Shown here piece by piece: positions 1 to 9,106 of a stretch of 64,000 nt of DNA. The notes below the pieces were generated by a model. That model searched no databases and was not told where the DNA came from. It saw only the letters and a list, made by a program, of their open reading frames with translations. The DNA lies in NCBI GenBank assembly GCA_020161065.1, contig JAIUPH010000007.1, forward strand, positions 62,001-126,000, in the 5' to 3' direction. Positions within the stretch are counted from its first letter, which is position 1; every line of letters starts with the position of its first letter. The DNA comes from Pseudomonadota bacterium. GTDB lineage: Bacteria; Pseudomonadota; Gammaproteobacteria; Burkholderiales; Burkholderiaceae_C. A program made the translations under genes and the position numbers.

Positions 1-385
1 CGGCGCTGTAGACGCGCGTGCTGTTGCCGCCCGGCGTGGCCGTGCGCGTGGCGCTGAGGCCGGCGCCCACCGTCGGCCACAGGTCGGCCTGGCGCACGCG
101 CAACTGCTCGCGTGCCTGCTCGACGTTGAGCAGCGCCACGCGCAGGTCGCGGTTGTTCTGCAGCGCCGCCTCGATCAGCCGGCGCAGCCGCGCATCGTTG
201 GCGAAGAAGTCGGCCCAGGCCAGGTCGGCCGCGGCGACCGCTGCGCCGGCCGGCGCTTGCGGCGCTTGCGGAAACTGCGCCGCCACCGGCGCCGGCGGGC
301 GCTGGTAGGACGGCGCCAGGCCGCTGCAGGCCGGGACGAGCAGCGCCGCCAGCAGCAGCGGCGCCGTGGTACGCAGGCCCTTCAT
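1..385 (-). CDS. RND efflux outer-membrane lipoprotein (OprM/CmeC type), N-terminal part
   Basis: This is the outer-membrane channel of a tripartite drug efflux pump; only the first 128 or so residues are in the window and the rest runs off the left edge. The protein begins with a lipoprotein signal whose lipobox reads VPAC, giving a lipidated Cys20. The family phrase PSYQRPPAPV follows, then a helical stretch (RRLIEAALQNNRDLRVALLNVE) typical of the first OEP repeat. Its ATG at 385 overlaps the permease stop codon by ATGA, so it is translationally coupled as the third gene of the pump operon. The assignment to the NodT/OprM family comes from these motifs and the context. Confidence 0.9.
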   Translation of the reverse strand, partial: MKGLRTTAPLLLAALLVPACSGLAPSYQRPPAPVAAQFPQAPQAPAGAAVAAADLAWADFFANDARLRRLIEAALQNNRDLRVALLNVEQAREQLRVRQADLWPTVGAGLSATRTATPGGNSTRVYSA

Positions 386-3300
386 CGCGGCGCCTCCGGG
401 CCAATGACGGAGGCAGGGGCGGGGGCGGCGTCGGGCTCGGCCTCGTGCAGCGCGAAGCGGCGCTGCCGCTCGCTGCCCTTGAAGAAGCGGCGCACGACCA
501 CGAAGAACAGCGGCACGAAGAACACCGACAGCAGCACCGCGCTGATCATGCCGCCGATCACGCCGGTGCCGATGGCGCGCTGGCTGGCCGAGCCGGCGCC
601 GCTGGCCAGGAACAGCGGCAGCACGCCCAGGATGAAGGCCATCGAGGTCATCACGATCGGCCGGAAGCGCAGGTGCGCCGCCGCCAGCGCCGCCTCGATC
701 GGGCTCTTGCCTTGCGCCTGCAGATCCTTGGCGAACTCGATGATCAGGATCGCGTTCTTCGCCGACAGCCCGATGATGGTGATCAGCCCGACCTGGAAGT
801 ACACGTCATTGGCATAACCTCTGAACAGCGTGGCGAGGACGACGCCCAGCACGCCCAGCGGCACCACCAGGATCACCGCGAACGGGATGCTCCAGCTTTC
901 GTACAACGCCGCCAGGCACAGGAAGACGGCCAGGATGGCGAAGCCGTACAACACCAGCGCCTGCGAGCCGGCGATCTTTTCCTCGCGCGAGATGCCGGTC
1001 CATTCGTAGCCGAAGCCTTCGGGCAGCTGCGCGGCCAGGCGTTCCATCTCGGCCATCGCGGCGCCGGTGCTGTAGCCGGGCGCGGCCTGGCCGCCGATGC
1101 GCATGGCCGGGTAGCCGTTGTAGCGCACGGTCTGCATGGCGCCGCTCACCCAGCGCGTGACGGCAAAGGCCGACAGTGGCACCGGCTTGCCCTGCGCGTT
1201 GCCGACGTTCAAGGCGAGCAGGTCTTCGGGCTGCATGCGCGCCGGCGCGTCGGCCTGCACCACCACGCGCTGCATGCGGCCGGCGTTGGGAAAGTCGTTG
1301 ACGTAAGCCGAGCCCAGCGCGGTGGAGATCACCGTGTTGATCGCGTCGAAGCCGACGCCCAGCGCCTGCGCCTTGTCGCGGTCGATGTCCAGCTGCAGCT
1401 GCGGCGCGTCTTCCAGCCCGTCGGGCCGCACCTGGGCCAGCACCTGGCTGGCGGCCGCCAGCCCCAGCAACTGGTTGCGCGCGGCCACCAGCGCGTCGTG
1501 CCCCTTGCCGCCGCGGTCTTGCAGGCGGAAGTTGAAGCCCGAGGCGGTGCCGAGTTCCGGAATCGGCGGCGGGCTCAAGGGGAAGACGATCGCGTCGCGG
1601 ATGCCGCTGAAAGCGCCGAAGGCGCGCCCCGCCAGCGCCTGCGCCGACTGGCCGGCGCCCTTGCGCTCGTCCCAGTCCTTCAGCGTCACGAAGGCCAGGC
1701 CGGCGTTCTGCCCCTGGCCCGAGAAACTGAAGCCCAGCACGCCGACGATCGACTGCACCTCGGGCTGCTTGAGCATGAAGCCTTCCACCTGGCGGATGAC
1801 GGCCAGCGTGCGCTCTTGCGTGGCGCCCGGCGGCAACTGCACGCTGACCAGCAGGTTGCCCTGGTCCTCGGCCGGCAGGAAGGAACTCGGCAGCCGCAGG
1901 TAGACCCAGCCGACCGCGGCGATGATCACCGCATAGACCAGCAGGAAGCGCCACGCGCGGCGCAGCAGCTTCGACACCCAGCCTTCGTAGCCGTGCGCGG
2001 TGCGCTTGAAGCCGCGGTTGAACCAGCCGAAGAAGCCGCGCTTTTCCACGTGGTGGCCGGCCTGCACGGGCTTGAGCAGCGTGGCGCACAGCGCCGGCGT
2101 CAGGCTCAAGGCCATGAAGGCCGAGAAGCCGATTGAGGCCACCATCACGGCGGCGAACTGGCGGTAGATGTTGCCCACCGATCCGGCGAAGAAGGCCAGC
2201 GGCACGAACACCGAGATCAGCACCACCGTGACGCCGATGATGGCGCCCGAGATCTGCCCCATCGCCTTGCGCGTGGCCTGCAGCGGCGGCAGGCCTTCCT
2301 CGCTCATGATGCGCTCGACGTTCTCGACCACCACGATGGCATCGTCGACCACGATGCCGATCACCAGCACCATGCCGAACATGGTCAGCACGTTGATCGA
2401 GAAGCCTAACGCCAATAGAACCGCGAAGGTGCCGAGCAGCGCCACCGGCACCACGATGGTGGGAATCACCGTGTAGCGCAGGCTTTGCAGGAACAGCAGC
2501 ATCACCAAAAAGACCAGCGCCACCGCTTCCACCAGCGTCTCGGCGACCTGGCTGATCGAGATCTTCACGAAGCGCGAGGTGTCGAACGGAATGCTGTACG
2601 TCACGCCCTGCGGGAAGTAGCGCTGCAGCTCGTCCATCTTGGCGCGGATGGCCGCCGCCGTGGCCAGCGCATTGCCCGACGGCGAGAGCTGCACGCCGAT
2701 GCCGGTGGACGGGTTGCCGTTCAGCCGTGCCGAGGTGGCATAGGCCTGCGCGCCCAGCTCGACGCGGGCCACGTCCTTCAGCCGCACGGTGGAGCCGTCG
2801 GCGTTGGCGCGCAGCGCGATGTCGCCGAACGGCTGCACGCCGGCCAACTGGCCGCTGACCACCACGGTGGCCGACATGCCCAGCCCCGGCACGTTGGGCA
2901 GGTCGCCGAGCGTTCCCGAGGCCACCTGCGCGTTCTGCGCGCGGATCGCGGCCACCACATCGGCGGCGCCGAGGTTCAGGCCCTGCAGCTTGGCGGGGTC
3001 GATCCAGATGCGCATCGCGCGCTCGGTGCCGAACAACTGCGCCTGGCCGACGCCGGGCACGCGCTGCAACTCGGGCAGCACGTTGCGCGAGGCGTAGTCG
3101 CCAAGCGCGATCGGGTCCCAGGCCGGGTCGTCGGACGACAGGATGGTGAACAGCAGGAAGTTGCTGCGCGACTTGTCGACCCGCACGCCCTGCTGCGTGA
3201 CGGCCGCCGGCAGCCGCGGCGAGGCGCGCGACAGCCGGTTCTGCACCTCCACCTGCGCCAGGTCGGCATTGGTGCCGGGCTGGAAGCTGAGCGTGATGCT

Positions 3301-3564
3301 GCCGCTGCCGTTGGCCTGCGCCACGGCCTCCATGTAAATCAGGCCCGGCGCGCCGTTCATCTCGCGCTCGATCACGGCCAGCACGCTGTCTTCCAGCGTC
3401 TGCGCCGAGGCGCCGGGATAGTTGGCGCTGACGATGATGGACGGCGGCGCCACCGGCGGGTACTGGGCGATTGGCAGCTGCGTGATCGCCACGCTGCCGG
3501 CCACCAGCACGAACAGCGCGATCACCCACGCGAAGATCGGGCGCTCGATGAAGAAGCGGGCCAT
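382..3564 (-). CDS. RND multidrug efflux permease, HAE-1 family (AcrB/MexB-like)
   Basis: Inner-membrane proton-driven pump that captures drugs from the periplasm and inner-membrane leaflet and passes them to the outer-membrane channel. At 1060 residues it has the family length. It starts with the AcrB-like MARFFIERPIFAWVIAL. The proton-relay Asp pair lies in GIVVDDAIVVVENVERIM of TM4 (near residue 405) and the relay Lys in GLSAKNAILIIEFAKDL of TM10. Two large periplasmic loops separate the TM bundles. It is the middle gene of adaptor-permease-channel, 16 bases after the adaptor stop and overlapping the channel gene by ATGA. Substrates cannot be read from the sequence. The symbol is left empty because many acrB/mexB/ttgB/bpeB-type paralogues exist. 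Confidence 0.96.
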   Translation of the reverse strand: MARFFIERPIFAWVIALFVLVAGSVAITQLPIAQYPPVAPPSIIVSANYPGASAQTLEDSVLAVIEREMNGAPGLIYMEAVAQANGSGSITLSFQPGTNADLAQVEVQNRLSRASPRLPAAVTQQGVRVDKSRSNFLLFTILSSDDPAWDPIALGDYASRNVLPELQRVPGVGQAQLFGTERAMRIWIDPAKLQGLNLGAADVVAAIRAQNAQVASGTLGDLPNVPGLGMSATVVVSGQLAGVQPFGDIALRANADGSTVRLKDVARVELGAQAYATSARLNGNPSTGIGVQLSPSGNALATAAAIRAKMDELQRYFPQGVTYSIPFDTSRFVKISISQVAETLVEAVALVFLVMLLFLQSLRYTVIPTIVVPVALLGTFAVLLALGFSINVLTMFGMVLVIGIVVDDAIVVVENVERIMSEEGLPPLQATRKAMGQISGAIIGVTVVLISVFVPLAFFAGSVGNIYRQFAAVMVASIGFSAFMALSLTPALCATLLKPVQAGHHVEKRGFFGWFNRGFKRTAHGYEGWVSKLLRRAWRFLLVYAVIIAAVGWVYLRLPSSFLPAEDQGNLLVSVQLPPGATQERTLAVIRQVEGFMLKQPEVQSIVGVLGFSFSGQGQNAGLAFVTLKDWDERKGAGQSAQALAGRAFGAFSGIRDAIVFPLSPPPIPELGTASGFNFRLQDRGGKGHDALVAARNQLLGLAAASQVLAQVRPDGLEDAPQLQLDIDRDKAQALGVGFDAINTVISTALGSAYVNDFPNAGRMQRVVVQADAPARMQPEDLLALNVGNAQGKPVPLSAFAVTRWVSGAMQTVRYNGYPAMRIGGQAAPGYSTGAAMAEMERLAAQLPEGFGYEWTGISREEKIAGSQALVLYGFAILAVFLCLAALYESWSIPFAVILVVPLGVLGVVLATLFRGYANDVYFQVGLITIIGLSAKNAILIIEFAKDLQAQGKSPIEAALAAAHLRFRPIVMTSMAFILGVLPLFLASGAGSASQRAIGTGVIGGMISAVLLSVFFVPLFFVVVRRFFKGSERQRRFALHEAEPDAAPAPASVIGPEAPR

Positions 3565-3580
3565 CGCGGCGGACCTCGAA

Positions 3581-4885
3581 TCAGCGCGACGCGGCGGGGG
3601 CGGGGGCCGCTGCCGAGGCGGCCGCCGGTGCCGGTGCTGATGCCGACGCAGATGCCGTGGCGCCCGGCGGCTGCCACGGCACCGGCTTCACCACGCTGCG
3701 GCCACTGAGCTTCTGGAAGCCGTCCATCACCACCTGTTCGCCGGCCTTCAGGCCTTCCAGCACCACCCAGTCGCCGCCGCGCGCGCCGCCCAGCTTGACG
3801 GTACGCGTGGATAACTTGCCATCGGCGGCCACCACCCACACGCGGTCGCCGTCGCTGCCGCGCTGCACCGCCTGCTGCGGCAGCAGGATGGCGTCGCCGG
3901 CCTGCGCCAGTTCGAGGCGGCCGCGCACGTACATGCCCGGCAGCAGCAGCCCCTGCGGATTGGGCACCTCGGCGCGCAGCGTGATCTGGCCCGAGGTCGG
4001 GTCCACCGTCAGGTCGGAGAACAGCAGCCGGCCCGGCAGCGCGTAGCGGCTGCCGTCGTCCAGCAGCAGCCGCACGGTGGCGCTTTGCGCGCCGCTGGCG
4101 CGCTGCAACTGGCCGGCGGCGATGGCCGCGCGCAGGCGCAGCACCTCGGCCACCGGCTGCGTGAAGCTGACGTACATCGGGTCGATCTGCTGCACCACGG
4201 CCAGCGGCGTGGCCTCGCCCTGGCCGACCAGCGCGCCCTCGGTCACCAGCGCGCGGCCGATGCGGCCGCCGATCGGCGCCGTCACCGACGCGTAGCCGAG
4301 GTTGATCTGCGCCGTCTGCACGGCGGCCTTGGCGGCGGCCACGTCGGCCTCGGTCTGCTGGCGCGTGGCGGTGGCGGCCACGTAGTCCTGCTGGCTCATC
4401 GCCTGGCCTTCGTACAACGGCTTGGCGCGCTCGGCGTTGGCGCGCGCCTGCAGCGCATTGGCGTCGGCGCGCGCCAGCGCCGCCTGCGCGCTGGCCAGCG
4501 CGGCGCGGTAGGGGGCGTCGTCGATCTTGAACAGCGGCTGGCCGGCGCGCACGTCGGAGCCTTCGCGGAACAGCCGCTGCTGCACGATGCCGGCGGCGCG
4601 CGCGCGCACCTGCGCCACGCGCGAGGCTTCGGTGCGGCCGGGCAGCTCGGTCATCACGCCCACCGTGCCGGGGCGGACGGTGAGCACGCCCACCTCCAGC
4701 GGCGGCGGGGCGCTGGGGCCGGCGCCGGCGCCGGGGCCGGCTGCGGCGGCCGGCGCCGGCTTGTCGCTGCAGGCCGCCAGCAGCACCGTCAGCAGCACCG
4801 TCAGCAGCGCGGCGGCGAGCGTCCCGGAAAGCGCTCCGGCAAGCGCGGCGGCGCGCGGTCGAACGGCGGAAGGGCAGGGCGGCAT
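3581..4885 (-). CDS. RND efflux periplasmic adaptor (membrane fusion protein, AcrA/MexA-like)
   Basis: A periplasmic adaptor of 434 residues that bridges the permease and the outer-membrane channel. The N-terminus has a long hydrophobic segment ending in lipobox LAAC (Cys39), so it is an inner-membrane-anchored lipoprotein. The biotinyl-lipoyl half motif (GRTEASRVAQVRARAAGIVQ) is followed by an alpha-hairpin rich in Ala (about 105-170), the second lipoyl half (YASVTAPIGGRIGRALVTEGALV) and beta-barrel and membrane-proximal domains. The last 25 residues are an Ala/Pro/Ser tail of low complexity. It is the first gene of the operon and is transcribed away from the AcrR-type repressor through a shared operator. 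A short repeat in the signal region (TVLLTVLL) reflects a small tandem duplication. Confidence 0.95.
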   Translation of the reverse strand: MPPCPSAVRPRAAALAGALSGTLAAALLTVLLTVLLAACSDKPAPAAAAGPGAGAGPSAPPPLEVGVLTVRPGTVGVMTELPGRTEASRVAQVRARAAGIVQQRLFREGSDVRAGQPLFKIDDAPYRAALASAQAALARADANALQARANAERAKPLYEGQAMSQQDYVAATATRQQTEADVAAAKAAVQTAQINLGYASVTAPIGGRIGRALVTEGALVGQGEATPLAVVQQIDPMYVSFTQPVAEVLRLRAAIAAGQLQRASGAQSATVRLLLDDGSRYALPGRLLFSDLTVDPTSGQITLRAEVPNPQGLLLPGMYVRGRLELAQAGDAILLPQQAVQRGSDGDRVWVVAADGKLSTRTVKLGGARGGDWVVLEGLKAGEQVVMDGFQKLSGRSVVKPVPWQPPGATASASASAPAPAAASAAAPAPAASR

Positions 4886-4889
4886 GGGC

Positions 4890-4919
4890 TTGTCCGGGGG
4901 CGGCGGCGCGGCGTACTAT
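4890..4919 (+). promoter_or_regulatory. Candidate sigma-70 promoter for the AcrR-type repressor
   Basis: TTGTCC (4890-4895) and TACTAT (4914-4919) are separated by 18 bases and point toward the repressor gene. On the opposite strand, TATAGT (4920-4915) with TCAACA 18 bases upstream (4944-4939) is a matching candidate for the efflux operon. Both promoters sit on the palindromic operator, which fits mutual repression by the regulator. Hexamers were read by eye. Confidence 0.5.
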
Positions 4920-4942
4920 ACATACAGTCATGAATGTATGTT
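4919..4942. promoter_or_regulatory. AcrR-like operator palindrome
   Basis: The site reads TACATACA, then eight bases, then TGTATGTT. This is nearly the 24-bp palindrome described for E. coli AcrR at acrR-acrAB, whose half sites are TACATACA and TGTATGTA. It lies between the divergent repressor and pump operons and overlaps the candidate -10 of both. It also covers an ATG at 4934, which argues that the repressor really starts at 4958. Confidence 0.85.
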
Positions 4943-4957
4943 GAGGGCCCCCCACCG

Positions 4958-5599
4958 ATGGTTCGCCGCACCAAGCAGGAGGCCCTGGCCACGCGCCAGC
5001 AGATCATCGACGCCGCCGAAGCGCAGTTCCTGCAGCGTGGCGTGGCGCGCACCTCGCTGCAGGACATCGCCGCCGCCGCCGGGCTGACGCGCGGCGCGAT
5101 CTACTGGCACTTCAAGGACAAGGCCGAGCTGTTCGACGCCATGCTCTCGCGCGTGGCGCTGCCGATGGAGCAGGCCGTCGACCGCAGTGCCGACCCGGCG
5201 ATCGACGACCCGCTGGCGCAGATCCGCCGCAGCCTGCTGGCCTCGCTGCGCGCCACGGTGGACGATCCGCAGACGCGCCGCGTCTTCGAAATCGCGCTGC
5301 AGAAGGTGGAGTACGTCGACGAGATGAAGGCCGTGCGCGAGCGCCGCCTGGCCAGCCTGCGCGAACGCAGCCGCCACCTCGAAGCCGCGCTGCGCCGCGC
5401 CCGCGCCCAGGGCCGCGTGGGCAACGCCACGCCGGCCCGCGCCGCGGCGCTGGGCCTGCACGCGCTGGTCAGCGGGCTGATCCAGAACTGGCTGCTCGAC
5501 CCGCAGGGCTTCGACCTGCAGCGCGTGGGGCGGCAGGCGGTGGATGCCTACCTGGCCGGGCTGCAGCCGCGCGCGACCGACCCTAGAGCGCCGCGGTGA
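4958..5599 (+). CDS. TetR-family efflux repressor (AcrR/TtgR-like)
   Basis: DNA-binding repressor of 213 residues that probably controls the adjacent RND pump and itself. The N-terminus MVRRTKQEALATRQQIIDAA closely follows E. coli AcrR (MARKTKQEALETRQHIL). The helix-turn-helix is ...TSLQDIAAAAGLTRGAIYWHFKDKAELF..., near-identical to AcrR/TtgR in the recognition helix. The rest is an all-helical ligand domain. An upstream in-frame ATG at 4934 would add eight residues but lies inside the operator, so 4958 is preferred. Known AcrR/TtgR proteins release the operator on binding pump substrates; the same is inferred here. Confidence 0.93.
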   Translation: MVRRTKQEALATRQQIIDAAEAQFLQRGVARTSLQDIAAAAGLTRGAIYWHFKDKAELFDAMLSRVALPMEQAVDRSADPAIDDPLAQIRRSLLASLRATVDDPQTRRVFEIALQKVEYVDEMKAVRERRLASLRERSRHLEAALRRARAQGRVGNATPARAAALGLHALVSGLIQNWLLDPQGFDLQRVGRQAVDAYLAGLQPRATDPRAPR

Positions 5600-5927
5600 C
5601 CACCATCTCCACCTTCCACTCGGGCCGCGCCAGCGCGGCCTGCACGGTGGCGCGCGGCGGCGTGTGGCCGGGCACGACCCAGGCTTCCCAGACTTCGTTC
5701 ATCGCCGCGAAGTCGGCCAGGTCGGCCAGGAAGATCTGGCAGCGCAGGATCTTGCTCTTGTCGCTGCCGGCGCGCGCCAGCAGCTTGTCGACGGCGGCCA
5801 GCACCTGGCGCACCTGGCCCTGGATGTCCTGGCTGCCGTCCTCGGCCACCTGGCCGGCCAGGTAGCACACGCCGTTGTGCACGGCCATTTCCGACATGCG
5901 GGGGCCGACGTCGAAGCGCTGAACCAT
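5583..5927 (-). CDS. RidA/YjgF-family enamine/imine deaminase
   Basis: Small cytosolic protein of 114 residues. RidA homologues hydrolyse reactive enamine/imine intermediates such as 2-aminoacrylate. The conserved C-terminal signature PPRATVQAAL contains the substrate-carboxylate-binding Arg. The N-terminal part has NGVCYLAGQVAEDG and QVRQVLAAVDKLLARAGSDKSKIL, as in the RidA subfamily. The ATG at 5927 overlaps the plsY stop in a TGATG arrangement, so the two are probably cotranscribed. Its 3' end overlaps the end of the convergent repressor gene by 17 bases. It could belong to another Rid clade (Rid2-7), so the symbol is withheld. Confidence 0.9.
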   Translation of the reverse strand: MVQRFDVGPRMSEMAVHNGVCYLAGQVAEDGSQDIQGQVRQVLAAVDKLLARAGSDKSKILRCQIFLADLADFAAMNEVWEAWVVPGHTPPRATVQAALARPEWKVEMVVTAAL

Positions 5928-6565
5928 CACTTGTGTCCTCGGTGGGTGGGAGATTGAACCTTCTGGCCCAGGCGCGATTCGGTGCCGGCCATCAGCTTGC
6001 GGATGTTGCCTTCGTGGCGCCACACCAGCAGCAGGCTCATCACGATGATGGGCAGCACCGCGGGGCCGGGCCCCCAGATCAGCAACTGGTAGAAGGGCGC
6101 AAACAGCGCCGCCGCCAGCGAGGCCAGCGACGAGTAGCGGAAGAAGGCCGCGATGATCAGCCACGTGGCCAGCGTCGCCAGCCCCAGCCAGGGGTTCAGC
6201 GCCAGCAGCGCGCCGGCCGCGGTGGCCACGCCCTTGCCGCCCTTGAAGCGGAAGAACAGCGGCCACAGGTGGCCGACGAAGGCCGCCAGCCCGACCCAGG
6301 CCGCCGTGCCTTCGCCGAAGCCGAAGCGCGGCGCCAGCAGCAATACGGCCAGCACCGGCAAGTAGCCCTTGAGCGCATCGAGCGCCAGCGTCAGCACCGC
6401 CGCCGCCTTGTTGCCCGAGCGCAGCACGTTGGTCGCGCCGGGGTTCTTCGAGCCGTAGCTGCGCGGGTCCGACAAGCCCATCAAGCGGCTGACGATGACG
6501 GCGAACGACAGCGAGCCCACCAGATAGGCCAGCAGGCAGGCGAAGACGGAGGCGACGAGGTCCAT
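5927..6565 (-). CDS. plsY: Glycerol-3-phosphate acyltransferase PlsY
   Basis: Integral membrane enzyme of 212 residues that transfers the acyl group of acyl-phosphate to glycerol 3-phosphate, the first step of phospholipid synthesis. All three PlsY motifs are visible: [12 protein letters not shown] (motif 1, about residue 38), [17 protein letters not shown] (motif 2, about 98) and [14 protein letters not shown] (motif 3, near the C-terminus). About five hydrophobic segments separate them. It is followed directly by the RidA homologue with an overlapping TGATG. Confidence 0.97.
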   Translation of the reverse strand: MDLVASVFACLLAYLVGSLSFAVIVSRLMGLSDPRSYGSKNPGATNVLRSGNKAAAVLTLALDALKGYLPVLAVLLLAPRFGFGEGTAAWVGLAAFVGHLWPLFFRFKGGKGVATAAGALLALNPWLGLATLATWLIIAAFFRYSSLASLAAALFAPFYQLLIWGPGPAVLPIIVMSLLLVWRHEGNIRKLMAGTESRLGQKVQSPTHRGHK

Positions 6566-6703
6566 GAGCGGCGGGCGAGTTTACGCTGCCGGGTCATGAC
6601 GGCCCCTGGTCCGACGGGGACGTCGGCCGATCCCCCGCGGGGATGCGGGCCGGCTTGGGAGCGGCCCGGCGCTCGGCCCGCGGAAGGCGGGCTGAGTCAG
6701 CCC
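6566..6703. other. Intergenic region with a dispersed GC-rich repeat element
   Basis: Gap of 138 bases between the helicase stop and plsY. It contains CCCCCGCGGGG (6632-6642) followed by a GC-rich stretch, including a 23-base segment (6661-6683) that recurs exactly at 33275-33297. I see no promoter or small gene. It may act as a transcription terminator or REP-like element. Confidence 0.6.
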
Positions 6704-8137
6704 TCAGCGCGACGATCCGCGCGCCGCCTTGGCCGGCGGCCGCGACCCGCCGCGGCGGGCGCCGCCACCGGCGCCACCACCAGCACCTCCGCCGCCACCG
6801 TCGCCACCACCACCCGGCCGGCCGTGCGACGACGGCCCCGCGCCGCGGCCCGGTGCCGATGCGCCGTGCCGCGCCGGCGGCCGCGCACCGGGCCGGCCGC
6901 CGCCGCCACCACCACCGCCGCCACCCCCGCGCCGCGTGCCGCCGATGCCGATGGTCATGCGGCCCAGCACGATGGGCTCGGCGCGTTCGCCGGCGGGGGC
7001 TTCGAAGCCGGGCACGGCTTCGCGCGGGATGCTGCGCTTGATCAGCCGCTCGATGTCCTTGACGAAGATCTCCTCGTCCAGACAGACCAGCGAGATCGCC
7101 TCGCCGCTGGCGCCGGCGCGGCCGGTGCGGCCGATGCGGTGCACGTAGTCTTCCGGCACGTTGGGCATCTCGAAGTTGACGACGTGCGGCAACTGGTCGA
7201 TGTCGATGCCGCGCGCCGCGATGTCGGTGGCCACCAGCACCTGCAGCTCGCCACTCTTGAAGTCGGCCAGCGCCTTGGTGCGCGCGCCCTGGCTCTTGTT
7301 GCCGTGGATCGCCATCGCGGTGATGCCATGGTCGTTGAGGTACTCGGCCAGGCGGTTGGCGCCGTGCTTCATGCGGGTGAAGACCAGCACCTGGTGCCAG
7401 TCGCCGCTTTTGATCAGGTGGGCCAACAGCTCCTTCTTGCGGTCGCGGCCCACCGGGTGCACCTTCTGCGCGATGGTCTCGGCGGTGGCATTGCGGCGCG
7501 CCACCTCGATCAGTGCCGGCTGGTTGAGCAGCCGGTCGGCCAGCGCCTTGATTTCGTCGCTGAAGGTGGCGCTGAACAGCAGGCTCTGCTTCTTGGCCGG
7601 CACGATGGCCAGCACCTTCTTGATGTCGTGGATGAAGCCCATGTCGAGCATGCGGTCGGCTTCGTCGAGCACGAACACCTGCACGTGGCTCAAGTCCAGC
7701 GTGCCTTGCTGGTGATGGTCGAGCAGCCGGCCCGGCGTGGCGACGAGGATGTCGACGCCTTTGCGCAGGCGGTCCACCTGCGGCTGCATGCCGACGCCGC
7801 CGAACATCACCATGCTGGTCAGCGGCAGGTACTTGCCGTAGGTGCGAACGCTTTCCTCGACCTGCGCCGCCAGCTCGCGGGTGGGCGTGAGGATCAGCGC
7901 GCGGATCGAGATGCGCCCGCGCGCGTCACGCGTGGGCTTGGTGGCCGACAGCCGCTGCAGCAGCGGCAGCGTGAAGCCGGCGGTCTTGCCGGTGCCGGTC
8001 TGCGCGCCGGCGAGCAGGTCGCCGCCCTCGAGCACGGCGGGAATCGCCTGTGCCTGGATGGGCGTGGGGCTGTCGTAGCCTTGTTCGCGCACGGCGCGAA
8101 GCAGCGGCTCGGACAAACCGAGGTCCGTGAACATCAT
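6704..8137 (-). CDS. DEAD-box ATP-dependent RNA helicase (RhlE-like) with Gly-rich tail
   Basis: RNA-remodelling helicase of 477 residues from the ATG at 8137; the open frame extends upstream but the conserved start is [16 protein letters not shown]. Motifs in order: Q motif ([17 protein letters not shown]), I (AQTGTGKT), Ia (PTRELAAQ), II (DEAD), III (SAT), V ([11 protein letters not shown]) and VI ([10 protein letters not shown]). The last 80 or so residues are Gly/Arg/Pro-rich, including a run of ten or more Gly, typical of RhlE-type RNA-binding tails. That tail is encoded by repetitive GGC-rich DNA at about 6710-6935. RhlE is the best subfamily guess; other DEAD-box paralogues cannot be ruled out. 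Confidence 0.9.
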   Translation of the reverse strand: MMFTDLGLSEPLLRAVREQGYDSPTPIQAQAIPAVLEGGDLLAGAQTGTGKTAGFTLPLLQRLSATKPTRDARGRISIRALILTPTRELAAQVEESVRTYGKYLPLTSMVMFGGVGMQPQVDRLRKGVDILVATPGRLLDHHQQGTLDLSHVQVFVLDEADRMLDMGFIHDIKKVLAIVPAKKQSLLFSATFSDEIKALADRLLNQPALIEVARRNATAETIAQKVHPVGRDRKKELLAHLIKSGDWHQVLVFTRMKHGANRLAEYLNDHGITAMAIHGNKSQGARTKALADFKSGELQVLVATDIAARGIDIDQLPHVVNFEMPNVPEDYVHRIGRTGRAGASGEAISLVCLDEEIFVKDIERLIKRSIPREAVPGFEAPAGERAEPIVLGRMTIGIGGTRRGGGGGGGGGGGRPGARPPARHGASAPGRGAGPSSHGRPGGGGDGGGGGAGGGAGGGARRGGSRPPAKAARGSSR

Positions 8138-8359
8138 GGGATCGTGGCCTGGCGAGAGGCCTTTGGGGGGTACGCAGCCGCTGTCGCCCTTGAGGAGTTG
8201 ATCCTGCAGGCGATCCAGTCGAGTGGCGCGTGGCGTCGCTACGGGAAGCCGGGTTCGGCCGCCGGGCGGCCGACTGGGCGTCGCCTGGCGGGGCGGAGTG
8301 TACGCGGTCGCGGCCCAGGGCTGCCCCGGGGCTGCCGCCACCGCGCGCAAAAAGGGGCA

Positions 8360-9025
8360 TCAGCTCACGGCATCGACCAGGCCCTGGGCCAGCGCATAAC
8401 GGGTGAGGCTGGCGACATCGTGCAGGTCGAGCCGCGCGATCACCTCGGCGCGGTGGTATTCCACGGTCTTGATGCTGATGCCCAGGTCGCGCGCGATCTG
8501 CTTGTTCGAGCGGCCGCGCGCCAGGTGGGCCAGCACATCGCGCTGGCGCGGCGTCAGCGCCGGGCCGCTGCGTTCGGCGGCCTGCAGCGCGGCCTGGATC
8601 GGCGGGCTGATCCAGCGCCGGCCCTGGCGCAGCGCGTCGAGCGCCTGCACCAGCTCCAGCCGCTCGAAGCGCTTGCCCATGAAGCCGTCGGCCCCGGCGC
8701 GCAGCGCGGCGCGCACCAGCGCCGGCTCGGCGCGCGCCGACACCACCAGGATGCGCAGCCGCGGCCACTGCCGGCGCAGCGCCTGCGCCAGGTCCAGCCC
8801 GGGCGCGGCGTTGGCGCCGGTACTGCCGCTGCCGGCGCCGGGTTCCAGCAGGTCCAGCAGCACGACGTCGGGCACGCGCTCGCGGCAGGCCTGCAGCGCG
8901 GCGTCGACATCGGCCACCGCTCCGGCGCAGGTCCAGCCGGGCAGGCCGTCCAGCAGCGCCGCCATGCCGATGCGCGCCAGCAACTGGGCGTCGACCACCA
9001 GCGCCCGTTGCGCGCCGTCCTTCAT
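8360..9025 (-). CDS. NarL/FixJ-type response regulator, orphan
   Basis: Protein of 221 residues with an N-terminal receiver and a C-terminal LuxR-type helix-turn-helix (ALTPRQRDVLAHLARGRSNKQIARDLGISIKTVEYHR, about 155-195). The phospho-acceptor would be Asp58 in VVLLDLLEPG; the switch Ser (VVSARAE) and the Lys in MGKRFERLEL are present. The usual acidic pair near the N-terminus is reduced to D12-A13 (LVVDAQLLARIG), and a Gly/Ser-rich insertion follows the acceptor Asp. No histidine kinase lies next to it. Metal binding and phosphorylation may therefore be altered. The target genes are not evident. Confidence 0.88.
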   Translation of the reverse strand: MKDGAQRALVVDAQLLARIGMAALLDGLPGWTCAGAVADVDAALQACRERVPDVVLLDLLEPGAGSGSTGANAAPGLDLAQALRRQWPRLRILVVSARAEPALVRAALRAGADGFMGKRFERLELVQALDALRQGRRWISPPIQAALQAAERSGPALTPRQRDVLAHLARGRSNKQIARDLGISIKTVEYHRAEVIARLDLHDVASLTRYALAQGLVDAVS

Positions 9026-9106
9026 CTTGCTTGCCTCCAGCGATCCGTCACGAATCGCTTTTCGGCACGGCGGCGGCGAACTTCAGTGCTTCAGCTCATC
9101 AGGGCA

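Noticed and set aside
4934-4957. ATG at 4934 as the start of the AcrR-type repressor
   Set aside because: It lies inside the operator palindrome and adds MYVEGPPP before the AcrR-like start; 4958 fits the family and regulation better.
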